A DNA stretch of 39,291 bases from Deltaproteobacteria bacterium (GTDB taxonomy: Bacteria > Myxococcota_A > Polyangia > JACPQR01): NCBI GenBank assembly GCA_016190375.1, contig JACPQR010000066.1, positions 1-39,291 on the forward strand, given 5' to 3'. The position numbers and the translations under genes were made by a program. This document shows positions 1 through 6,971 of the stretch, in pieces (within the stretch, counting starts at the first letter, position 1; each line of letters begins with the position of its first letter). The notes under the pieces were generated by a model. It did not search any database and was not told where the DNA came from. It saw only the letters and a program-made list of their open reading frames with translations.

Positions 1-105
1 AGGCGACAGGCGACAGGCAGCCGGCGACGGGCAATTCCGGACCCGGATGAGCAGCGCGTGCGTCCGGCGGCTGCCAGTTGCCAGTTGCCTGTCGCCTGTC
101 GCCTG
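1..105. repeat. Inverted repeat with tandem-unit arms (family 1, copy 1)
   Basis: Bases 1-16 are the exact reverse complement of 90-105. Both arms are built of 7-bp units of the type GGCGACA and GGCAACT. The centre contains ATTCCGGACCCGGATG. The copy is cut by the window edge. Similar structures with the same kind of centre but different arm units occur at 8434-8591, 13195-13293 and 14154-14236. It lies just upstream of the lipoprotein gene at 194. I do not recognise a named repeat family. Confidence 0.7.
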
Positions 106-193
106 TTGGGCCAGCGTCTGGCAAGCAACCGGATGGGCATGATCCAGCTCGCCGCTGGCGCCGGCGAGCCGGAGTGCTACCCTGCGGCCCACC

Positions 194-628
194 ATGACGC
201 GATCCCTCCTGGCCGCACTGATGGTCTCGCTCTGGGGATGTGGGGACGACGACGACTCGAGTGGGACCGGCCAGACCTGCGAGGTCGCCGAGGACTGCTA
301 TCGGAGCGTCGCCGGCGACGTTCCCGGCGATCCGAACTGCTTCACCAACGTGGAGGGAGGCTACTGCTCTCACACGTGCACGTCGGACGAGGAGTGCTGC
401 TCGCTCGAGGGCGAGTGCGACTTCGGAGGACGCGGCAGCCTCGAGGAGGTGTGCGCTCCGTTCGAGGCGTTCGCCGGGACGTACTGTTTCCTCTCCTGCG
501 AGGACGACGTGCTGCAGCTTCTCCCCGAGGACCAGCGGGACACATACTGCGAGGACATCTCGTCCGACCTGCACTGCCGCGCAACCGGTGGTGGTGATCC
601 CAGGCGGGTCTGTCTCCCAGAAGGCTAG
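194..628 (+). CDS. Small Cys-rich lipoprotein, unknown function
   Basis: Predicted 144-residue secreted lipoprotein. The N-terminus is a short type II signal peptide ending in a lipobox-like LWGC at residues 13-16, followed by an Asp-rich linker (GDDDDSSG) typical of myxobacterial outer-membrane lipoproteins. The mature part has many cysteines in regularly spaced C-x4-8-C patterns and is probably disulphide-bonded. The ATG at 194 is chosen because it directly precedes the signal peptide; no strong ribosome site is visible. The stop overlaps the stop of the convergent gene at 625-1050 (shared CTAG), so the two genes meet tail to tail. No domain family is recognised. Confidence 0.7.
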   Translation: MTRSLLAALMVSLWGCGDDDDSSGTGQTCEVAEDCYRSVAGDVPGDPNCFTNVEGGYCSHTCTSDEECCSLEGECDFGGRGSLEEVCAPFEAFAGTYCFLSCEDDVLQLLPEDQRDTYCEDISSDLHCRATGGGDPRRVCLPEG

Positions 629-1050
629 CAGGCGCAGGCGCCGACACTGGCATCGCAGAAGCCGCCGCAGTAGTCCGAGCAGTCCACCTCGTAGGTGATT
701 CCACCCCGCGTGTAGCGCACGGTGAGCTCGTCGACGCAGACGTCGAACGCGTCCTCGCAGAAGCACGCGCACACGCCCGCCACGGCGTCGCACTGGCCTG
801 CCACGGCCGGCACGCCTCCGCACACCTGTCCGTAGACGGCAGGATCCGAGGTGCAGGAGAAGTTGCAGTCGGCGACAAGAAGGTCGCCCGTTCCCTGGTC
901 GCAGTAGTGCAGGTCCCACGGCGAGCTGCAGTAGTTGTCGGCGAAGGTGCAGTCCGTCTCGACGATGCACCCTGCCACGGCGATCACCGCGGCGGCGGCC
1001 ACGACCCGAGACGCCGCGACCGCGAGATTCCAGCGTCGGGTGATTCTCAT
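625..1050 (-). CDS. Small Cys-rich lipoprotein, unknown function
   Basis: Predicted 141-residue lipoprotein. It has a basic N-terminus, a hydrophobic stretch and a lipobox (VAGC near residue 28), then a Cys-rich mature domain with motifs such as CACFC and CSDYCGGFC that suggest a disulphide-stabilised surface or periplasmic protein. A strong AAGGAGG lies five bases before the ATG, which supports the start. It is divergent from the Kazal-domain gene at 1147, with about 96 bp between the starts for both promoters. It resembles the neighbouring gene at 194 in general character (small, Cys-rich, lipidated) but not in obvious sequence. Function unknown. Confidence 0.72.
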   Translation of the reverse strand: MRITRRWNLAVAASRVVAAAAVIAVAGCIVETDCTFADNYCSSPWDLHYCDQGTGDLLVADCNFSCTSDPAVYGQVCGGVPAVAGQCDAVAGVCACFCEDAFDVCVDELTVRYTRGGITYEVDCSDYCGGFCDASVGACAC

Positions 1051-1146
1051 TCGGCCTCCTTTGATTCGCCGCAGTCACGATCCTGCAAACCTCGTGCGCC
1101 GGACGCGGCAGGGCCGTTGCACGCCCCATCCGTGAGAGGTGCGCTG

Positions 1147-1632
1147 ATGAGAAGCCTCTGGACGATCGTCGTGGTCGTGCTCCTCGCGAGCTCCTGCGTT
1201 GCCGTCTCCCGCGGCGACGGAGAGCGCTGCGGCCGCCGGCGCTGCGCCGCGAACGAATGCTGCCTCGTGAGCTGCTCAGGGGCCGACTCGCGCGACCGCT
1301 GCGCCGTTCCTCCGGACGCGTGCGTCCAGATCTACGCCCCGGTCTGCGGTTGCGACGGCGTGACCTACTCCAACGACTGCGAGGCGCACGCGAACTGCGT
1401 GGCGGTCAATCACCTGGGCCAGTGCGGCGATCCCTGCGCGGGGGTCGACCTGCCTCCCTGTCCACCAGCCTGCCCCGACGAGATATTCGTTCGCTGCGGT
1501 CAGCGCTGCGAGACCGAAGGCGAGACCTGCGGCAACGACATCGGAGACGCGAGGACGTGCCTGGACGGGACGTGGCAGTGCGTCGTTCACCCTCCGCTGG
1601 GCACGGGCTGCAACCTCGTGTGCAGGGACTGA
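1147..1632 (+). CDS. Kazal-domain lipoprotein, putative protease inhibitor
   Basis: Predicted 161-residue lipoprotein with a signal peptide ending in a lipobox (LASSC). The middle holds a Kazal-type signature, PVCGCDGVTYSNDC followed by CVAV and GQCG, which in known proteins forms the disulphide core of serine-protease inhibitors. A second Cys-rich segment follows. The start at 1147 is preferred over longer in-frame options because the signal peptide begins there and a GAGAGG-like ribosome site precedes it. Myxobacteria secrete many proteases, so a protective inhibitor is plausible, but the target is unknown. The stop abuts the stop of the convergent glycosyltransferase gene at 1633. Confidence 0.75.
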   Translation: MRSLWTIVVVVLLASSCVAVSRGDGERCGRRRCAANECCLVSCSGADSRDRCAVPPDACVQIYAPVCGCDGVTYSNDCEAHANCVAVNHLGQCGDPCAGVDLPPCPPACPDEIFVRCGQRCETEGETCGNDIGDARTCLDGTWQCVVHPPLGTGCNLVCRD

Positions 1633-2694
1633 CTAAGAGCTCATGATTCGCTCGAGCTCCGCCGCGCGGTGCTCGTAGGTGTGCTCGGCGAGGACCCGGG
1701 CCCTGGCGGCCGCGCCCACCTCGCGAGCGCGGCGCGTGTCGAGGTCGCGGACCAGGGCGGCGACCTCGCGGCCATCGTGGGCTACCAGCACCTCGCGTCC
1801 GGGCTCGAAGAACTGGTCGACGCCCTCCCAGCCATCGGTGATCGCGCATGCGCCTGCACCTGCCGCCTCGAACAGCCGCGTGCTCGGGGTGAACGCGGCC
1901 TGGGCACCCGCTTCGCCGCTCACATCCAGCACGGCGCGGGCCGACGAGTTGAAGGCGTTGCGCTCGGTGGAGGTCAAGTGTCCGATCATCGAGACGTTGG
2001 CCGGAACGCCCCGCTTGTCCCAGCCGGCTCCTGCCAGGAGAAATCGGTGGCGCGAGAGGAGCCCGGCGGCGCCGAAGAAGAACTCGTCCACGCGCTTCTC
2101 CCCGTCCGGCCGGCGGTTGCCATGAAAGGCGAGATCGGACGCGAAGCGGGGATCGCGGTTGGCCGGCCGACAGCTCCTGGGATCGATCGCGGGGTGGATG
2201 GCCGCGCACGTCCTGGCTCCGAGCGCGTGGTAGTCGGCGAGGACCTGCTCGCCGCCGCCGCAGGTGACGACGAAGTCGAACCGCCCGACGAGGGCGGCGA
2301 GCGGCTCGGCGGGGTTCGCCTTGAGCCGCTCGCTCGTGACCGGCACGTCGAGGTCCCAGAAGGCCACGCGCGACGACGGCCCGCGACCCAGGAGGATCGC
2401 GTACTCGAGCAGCTCGTCGAAGAAGCCAACGCGGCTCGCCTTGACGATCAGGTCCGAACGGCGTGACGCCTCCACGGCCCGCCACACGCCCTCTTCGCCC
2501 TCCGTGGAGTAGCGGACCACGCGGACGGCCGCGCTGCCGACATCGGAGGGGTCGTGGCGCTCGTCCACGAATGGCTCGTAGTAGATTGCGCGGTGCCCTC
2601 GCTCCGCGAGCGCGGCGGTCAGACCTCGCCAGTAGGCGGCCCATCCGCTCTCGTGAGCGGACGAGAGGCTGGGTCCGAATATCGAGATCTCCAT
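1633..2694 (-). CDS. Glycosyltransferase, CgeB/GT1_2-like
   Basis: 353 residues. The N-terminus (MEISIFG) starts a Rossmann-like fold. The C-terminal third has the STRLFEAAGAGACAITD motif and a following GREVLVAHDG segment, typical of the glycosyl transferase 1_2 domain of the YkvP/CgeB family. Enzymes of this kind transfer sugars onto spore coat or surface glycans. It is the last gene of a minus-strand operon with the GT4 enzyme at 2700 and two epimerases at 3917 and 5041, with a five-base gap to the upstream stop. The start at 2694 is the first ATG giving the intact domain. The specific donor and acceptor are not predictable. Confidence 0.78.
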   Translation of the reverse strand: MEISIFGPSLSSAHESGWAAYWRGLTAALAERGHRAIYYEPFVDERHDPSDVGSAAVRVVRYSTEGEEGVWRAVEASRRSDLIVKASRVGFFDELLEYAILLGRGPSSRVAFWDLDVPVTSERLKANPAEPLAALVGRFDFVVTCGGGEQVLADYHALGARTCAAIHPAIDPRSCRPANRDPRFASDLAFHGNRRPDGEKRVDEFFFGAAGLLSRHRFLLAGAGWDKRGVPANVSMIGHLTSTERNAFNSSARAVLDVSGEAGAQAAFTPSTRLFEAAGAGACAITDGWEGVDQFFEPGREVLVAHDGREVAALVRDLDTRRAREVGAAARARVLAEHTYEHRAAELERIMSS

Positions 2695-2699
2695 GGCCC

Positions 2700-3920
2700 C
2701 TACTCCATTCCCTGGCCGTCGGTCGGCCTCGCAGGCCCGCGCTGGAGCTCGTGGCCGTTCGACGCCGCGGAGGGCTCGCGCTGCGGCCGCTCCGGGCGGG
2801 CGCGGGCGAGGAGTCGATATGCCTCGACGTACTGGTCTGCCATCCTGGTGGCCGACATGGTCGCGGCCCGAATTCGGCCGCGCTCCGCGAGCGCATTCCG
2901 CGTCACCGGATCGCCCGCCAGGCCCTCGAGCGCGTGCCGCAGCCCGTCGACGTCGTCGGGAGCGACGAAGATGGCCGCGCCCTCCCACGTCTCGCGCAGG
3001 CTCGGGATGTCGCCCAGGACGAGGGCGCAGCCGGCGAGCGCTGCCTCGAGGACCGAGTCGCCGAGCGGCTCGTAACGGGCAGGCAGCGCGAAGATGGCGG
3101 CGCGAGCGAGCCACATGGAGAGCGCCGTGGAATCGAGCGGCCCGAGCACTCGCGCCGGGGCGAGCTCCGCGCGGTGCTCGGAGTCCCCGGGTCCGCGGGT
3201 ATCGCCCGCCACGAAGACCGGCCACGGAAGGCCCTTTGCGGCGTTCGCCAGCGCCGCGACGTTCTTGCCCTCGTCCCACACCCGCGTCGCGCACAGGACG
3301 AGCGGCTCCTTGGCGGCCGAGACCAGGTGCGAGCCGTCCCGACCGCTCGGGATGACGATGCCGTGCGGAAGAGGGCCGTAGTGCTCCTCGAGCGCGCGGA
3401 GCGTGGCGCGGTTCGGGATCGCGACCGCGCTCGCGGCCCACAGCCCCTTCTGCACCTCGTCGCGGTAGCGGTCGAGCCGCGGGGGCAGAGGAGCGCCCTT
3501 GACGGCGCTCCACCACGAGAGCCTGCAGGAGTGGGCGACCACGACGGTCGGGGCCCGCCAGGGCAGCGCGGCCTGGCAGTAGCCGTTCAGGTGCACGACG
3601 TCGGGCTTGACGAGCTTCTCGAGCTCCAGGAGCCAGAGCCCCGCCCTGAGCAGGTCGTCCCAGGGATCGTCCATCCACTCGAGCCTGAAGACGCGCTCGA
3701 AGACGCCCGCGGCCATGACGGCCCTGGCCTGCCGTCGCTGCTGCGCGGTCGGAGGCGCCCCCATCGTCGCGAGCGCGACGCGGATGCCATGCCTGGCCAG
3801 CGCCTCCGCCAGATCGATGGTGTACGTCCACACGCCCCCCATCGTGTCCGCGGTCATCAGGACGCAGGATGGCGATCCGTTCTCGCCGGTCAGTGCTCGC
3901 ACACCCGAGGCATCGATCAT
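2700..3920 (-). CDS. Glycosyltransferase family 4 (GT-B fold)
   Basis: 406 residues with a GT-B architecture. The N-terminal acceptor domain begins with TADTMGGVWTYTIDLAEAL (residues 23-41), the Gly-rich start of GT4 enzymes. The C-terminal nucleotide-sugar domain has ATRVWDEGKN and the E-x7-E motif (Glu284 in RYEPLGDS and Glu292). It would use a nucleotide-activated sugar to extend a polysaccharide or glycoconjugate. The ATG at 3920 overlaps the end of the upstream epimerase by four bases (ATGA), so translation is probably coupled. Substrate not predictable; the family call is firm. Confidence 0.85.
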   Translation of the reverse strand: MIDASGVRALTGENGSPSCVLMTADTMGGVWTYTIDLAEALARHGIRVALATMGAPPTAQQRRQARAVMAAGVFERVFRLEWMDDPWDDLLRAGLWLLELEKLVKPDVVHLNGYCQAALPWRAPTVVVAHSCRLSWWSAVKGAPLPPRLDRYRDEVQKGLWAASAVAIPNRATLRALEEHYGPLPHGIVIPSGRDGSHLVSAAKEPLVLCATRVWDEGKNVAALANAAKGLPWPVFVAGDTRGPGDSEHRAELAPARVLGPLDSTALSMWLARAAIFALPARYEPLGDSVLEAALAGCALVLGDIPSLRETWEGAAIFVAPDDVDGLRHALEGLAGDPVTRNALAERGRIRAATMSATRMADQYVEAYRLLARARPERPQREPSAASNGHELQRGPARPTDGQGME

Positions 3921-5044
3921 GACGCTCTCACTCTCCTGTCTTCGATCACAGAATCACCGCTCTCGGGCGGCATCGCCGTCGCGGGCGTTCGCCTTCTGCC
4001 CGCCGAGAGCACCCACTCGTGCAACCGCTCCAGACCCTCCTGGACGCCGACGCGCGGAGCCCACGCGATCGCGGATCCGAAGCTGCGCCAGTCGCAGACC
4101 GAGTACCGAGGATCCTCCGCATGCGCCGGCGCGGATCTCACCTGGGGCTGGCGCCACTCGAGCCTCTCGATCCGCTCGAGCAGCTCGAGCAGGCTCACCG
4201 AGTTGGCCGGACCCCCGCCGACGTTGTAGGCGTTGCCCGCGAGAGTGTCGATCACGCGATGCGCTCCCAGGAGCGCGTCGACGAGATCGTCGATCCAGAG
4301 GAGGTCGCGGACCTGCCGGCCGTCGCCGCGCAGCGTCACCGCCTCGCTGTCGGCAGCGCGGGCGACGAGGTGCGAGACGAAGCCTTGCTCCTCGGTCCCG
4401 AACTGCCGTGGCCCGTAGACAGTGCCCAGCCGGAGCACGACCGCGCGTAGCTCGCGAGTGCGCGCGTAATCGAGGACGTACTGCTCCGCGGCGCCCTTCG
4501 AGCAGCCGTGGGGCCCGCGTGGATCGACGACGCGCGTCTCCGGGATGCCGTGCTCGCGAAGCTCGTTCTCGACGGGCTCGCAGCGCGAGCCCACGTCGCG
4601 GAGCTCGACGGGGCCGAGCGCCCTGTAGACCTTTACCGTCGAGGCGTGGATCAGGGGAAGCGTCGCGCCTCGCTTCCGGATCGCCTCGAGGAGGTTGAGG
4701 GTGCCTCGAGCGTCGACGTCGAAGTCCTTCATCGGATCCGAGCCGTCCGAGGTCTCGTTCGCCGTGGCCAGATGGAAGACGGCGGAGGCCCTGGCGACGG
4801 CCTCCTCGACCGCCCGCGGGTCGCGCACGTCCGCGGTCCTGGTCTCGAGCGCCGGCCCGTGACGCTCGCGGAGCCAGGTCAGGTTCACCGCGGAGGTCGG
4901 GCGCGACAGGTCATCGAGCACGAGCACCTTCCGGCCTGTGCCGAGGAGGCGGTCGGCCAGGTTCGAGCCGATGAAACCCGCGCCCCCGGTGATGACGGCG
5001 GGATAGCCCTTCGACGTTCGGTCATTCTCGTCGTTCGCGCTCAT
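3917..5044 (-). CDS. NAD-dependent sugar epimerase, CDP-paratose 2-epimerase-like
   Basis: 375-residue extended short-chain dehydrogenase/reductase. The NAD-binding GGAGFIGS is at residues 20-27. The body resembles CDP-paratose/tyvelose epimerases (NLLEAIRKR, GCSKGAAEQYVLDYAR, GRQVRDLLWIDDLVDAL, NAYNVGGGPANSVSLLELLE). The family normally has a catalytic YxxxK; here the Tyr position is His179 (codon CAC at 4508-4510) and Lys183 is kept. The Ser/Thr of the triad is in HASTVKVY. The protein may be inactive, altered, or carry a base error. It overlaps both neighbours by four bases, so it is operonic with the epimerase at 5041 and the GT4 gene. Confidence 0.82.
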   Translation of the reverse strand: MSANDENDRTSKGYPAVITGGAGFIGSNLADRLLGTGRKVLVLDDLSRPTSAVNLTWLRERHGPALETRTADVRDPRAVEEAVARASAVFHLATANETSDGSDPMKDFDVDARGTLNLLEAIRKRGATLPLIHASTVKVYRALGPVELRDVGSRCEPVENELREHGIPETRVVDPRGPHGCSKGAAEQYVLDYARTRELRAVVLRLGTVYGPRQFGTEEQGFVSHLVARAADSEAVTLRGDGRQVRDLLWIDDLVDALLGAHRVIDTLAGNAYNVGGGPANSVSLLELLERIERLEWRQPQVRSAPAHAEDPRYSVCDWRSFGSAIAWAPRVGVQEGLERLHEWVLSAGRRRTPATAMPPESGDSVIEDRRVRAS

Positions 5045-6156
5045 GATGCGGCTCCACGCACGGACGAGCCGACGGCGGGACCGTGATCGGCCGACCTGCG
5101 TTCCTCGATCCACGCGGCGAGCGAGCGCAGCCCTGCCGGCAGGCGCACGCTCGGCCTGTACCCCAGGACGCCGAGGGCGCGCCCGATGTCCGGAAACGAG
5201 TGACGGACGTCCCCGGGACGGTAGCGGCCGGGCGCCCTCGGCTCGACGAGCGGCATCCCCAGCGCGACGGCCAGCCTGCGTGCAACGTCCCGGATCGTCC
5301 ACTGCTCGCCGCTGCCGACGTTGAAGACCTGCCCGGCCGCGACCTTCACCTCGAGGGCGAGGCGAAACGCACGGGCGACGTCCCGGACGTCGACGAAGTC
5401 GCGGAGCTGCAGTCCGTCCTCGTACAGGAGCGGCGGCGCACCGGCGAAGAGCCGCGAGGCCATCGCGGCGATCACCCCCGCGTCGGGATCTCCGAGCCGC
5501 AGCCGCGGACCGTACGCGTTGGCGATCCTCAGGACCACCGTGGGTATCTCGTATGCGAGACCCAGGACCAGGCACATCCGCTCGCGGTCGTACGAGGACA
5601 GGGCGTAGACGGTCGTGGGCGTTCCGGCCAAGGGCTCGCGGGTCGGAATGGCGTGCAGCGGTCGCCCCAGCGCGTCGCGGAGCTCCCAGTTGCCATCCCT
5701 CAGACGCTCCGGCGAGCGCTCGAGAGCGCCGACGACGACCTCGCCATCCTGGTCGATGTACTCGCCCTCGCCGTAGACGCTGGTGCTCGACGCGACCACG
5801 AGGCGCTCCACCGGGTGAGCCAGGAGCGCCTCCATCAGAACGGCCGTGCCCAGGCTGTTGACCGAGGTCGTCGCCGCGACCTCGTACATGCTCCTCGGGG
5901 CGCCCACCATGGCCGCCAGGTGGACCACGCTGTCGACCTCCGTGAGTGCCCGCCGGACGTCGACCTCACTGCGCACGTCGCCGACGCAGAGCTCCGCCTG
6001 CTTGGGAAGGTGAATCGACCGCTCCCTGGGAGCCCCGTGGACGCGCGGCGACAGGTTGTCGAGGACCCGGACCCGGTAGCCGTGTGCGATCAGCTCCTCG
6101 GTGAGATGCGAGCCGATGAAGCCCGCTCCACCCGTGATCAGAACGCGCCTCCCCAT
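5041..6156 (-). CDS. NAD-dependent sugar epimerase/dehydratase
   Basis: 371-residue extended SDR, with NAD-binding GGAGFIGSHLTEEL near the start, SSTSVYG in the middle and LRIANAYGPR after the active site. It looks like nucleotide-sugar 4-epimerases of the dTDP-rhamnose or UDP-glucose type. The expected YxxxK reads YALSS: Tyr184 is present but the Lys position is Ser188 (codon at 5593-5595). An AGGAGG sits seven bases before the ATG at 6156, fixing the start. It is the first gene of the glycan operon, and its stop overlaps the next start (ATGA). Precise substrate unknown. Confidence 0.8.
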   Translation of the reverse strand: MGRRVLITGGAGFIGSHLTEELIAHGYRVRVLDNLSPRVHGAPRERSIHLPKQAELCVGDVRSEVDVRRALTEVDSVVHLAAMVGAPRSMYEVAATTSVNSLGTAVLMEALLAHPVERLVVASSTSVYGEGEYIDQDGEVVVGALERSPERLRDGNWELRDALGRPLHAIPTREPLAGTPTTVYALSSYDRERMCLVLGLAYEIPTVVLRIANAYGPRLRLGDPDAGVIAAMASRLFAGAPPLLYEDGLQLRDFVDVRDVARAFRLALEVKVAAGQVFNVGSGEQWTIRDVARRLAVALGMPLVEPRAPGRYRPGDVRHSFPDIGRALGVLGYRPSVRLPAGLRSLAAWIEERRSADHGPAVGSSVRGAAS

Positions 6157-6283
6157 TCCGTGCCCTCCTGACCGGCGACGCGTCACGTTCGTGATCGAAG
6201 GGAGTCGGCCAGGGCAGGCAGAGATGACCTGTCGTCCCCCGACCCCTTTCGACGCCGTGGCGAGGCGGCCCAGTGCGACACCG

Positions 6284-6299
6284 AGCACGGCACATGCCA
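6284..6299 (-). promoter_or_regulatory. Possible sigma-54 promoter of the glycan operon
   Basis: On the minus strand the sequence reads TGGCATGTGCCGTGCT. It matches the sigma-54 -24/-12 form (TGGCAC-N5-TTGCW) in register, with GG and GC in the required spacing and mismatches at two consensus positions. It lies about 130 bp before the ATG of the first epimerase. The palindrome at 6344-6390 sits roughly where an enhancer-binding protein would bind. The rest of the 6157-6480 gap shows no gene. Confidence 0.35.
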
Positions 6300-6343
6300 C
6301 TCGGAGCGGCACCAAGCCCGGGCTTTTCGGACGCCCTCGTCGG

Positions 6344-6390
6344 AGCGCCCCTGTCACGTGTGGCGGAACGCCACGTGGCAAAGGGGCGCT
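6344..6390. repeat. Long near-perfect inverted repeat
   Basis: Two 22-base arms (6344-6365 and 6369-6390) separated by GAA are nearly exact reverse complements. The inner part carries CACGTG-type sequence. A smaller perfect palindrome AAGCCCGGGCTT lies at 6314-6325. The repeat is about 90 bp downstream of the response-regulator stop and about 190 bp upstream of the epimerase start. It could be a terminator stem for the regulator (no T-run follows) or a binding site for an activator of the glycan operon. Confidence 0.6.
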
Positions 6391-6480
6391 TGCAGACCGG
6401 CGGTCGATTGCCGCACCGTGCGGCGATCGGGACCGCGACGACCCGGCCAGAGTGACAGGGACACCTCTGTAGCTTTCCGG

Positions 6481-6894
6481 TTACGGCGCACGCTCGCGCA
6501 GCACTCGAGCGACGACCGCCTTGAGATCCGACAGTCCGAACGGCTTGACGAGCAGCGCCGCGGCGCCCAGCTCCCGCGCCCGCACCCTCGTCTCCTCGTC
6601 GGGGTAGCCCGTGATCAGGATGACGGGTATCCGGCGCGAAAGGCGGCCCAGAGCGGACAGCACCTCGAGGCCGCTCTGTCCGGGCATCCTGATGTCCGAG
6701 ATCACGAGGTCGATGGGCGCGGCGCGGGTTCCGGGGAAGTACCACGCGCCGATCAGATCGAGCAGATCGGCCCCGTCACGCGCCTCGAGGACGCGGTAGC
6801 CCTCCTGGCGCAGGCCAAGGGCGAGCTGTGATCTGACATCGGCGTCGTCCTCGGCGACGAGGACATGGACCGGCCTGGTCCGGCGCCGGAGCAT
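6481..6894 (-). CDS. Single-domain response regulator (receiver only)
   Basis: 137-residue CheY-like receiver with nothing after it. Conserved residues are all present: acidic pocket Glu15-Asp16-Asp17 in VAEDDADV, phospho-acceptor Asp67 in VISDIRMPG, Thr95 in ILITGYP and Lys117 in LVKPFG. It would be phosphorylated by a separate histidine kinase and pass the signal by protein contact or phosphorelay, since no DNA-binding or enzymatic output domain is attached. It is divergent from the MYXO-CTERM gene at 6972 and upstream, in the same direction, of the glycan operon. No kinase is visible in the window. Confidence 0.88.
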   Translation of the reverse strand: MLRRRTRPVHVLVAEDDADVRSQLALGLRQEGYRVLEARDGADLLDLIGAWYFPGTRAAPIDLVISDIRMPGQSGLEVLSALGRLSRRIPVILITGYPDEETRVRARELGAAALLVKPFGLSDLKAVVARVLRERAP

Positions 6895-6971
6895 CGGCGA
6901 TCACGGCTGCATCGTGCGTGCCACGCCGGCTCTGGACTCGGGCACGTCGATGGGTCCACACTCGCCACTCG

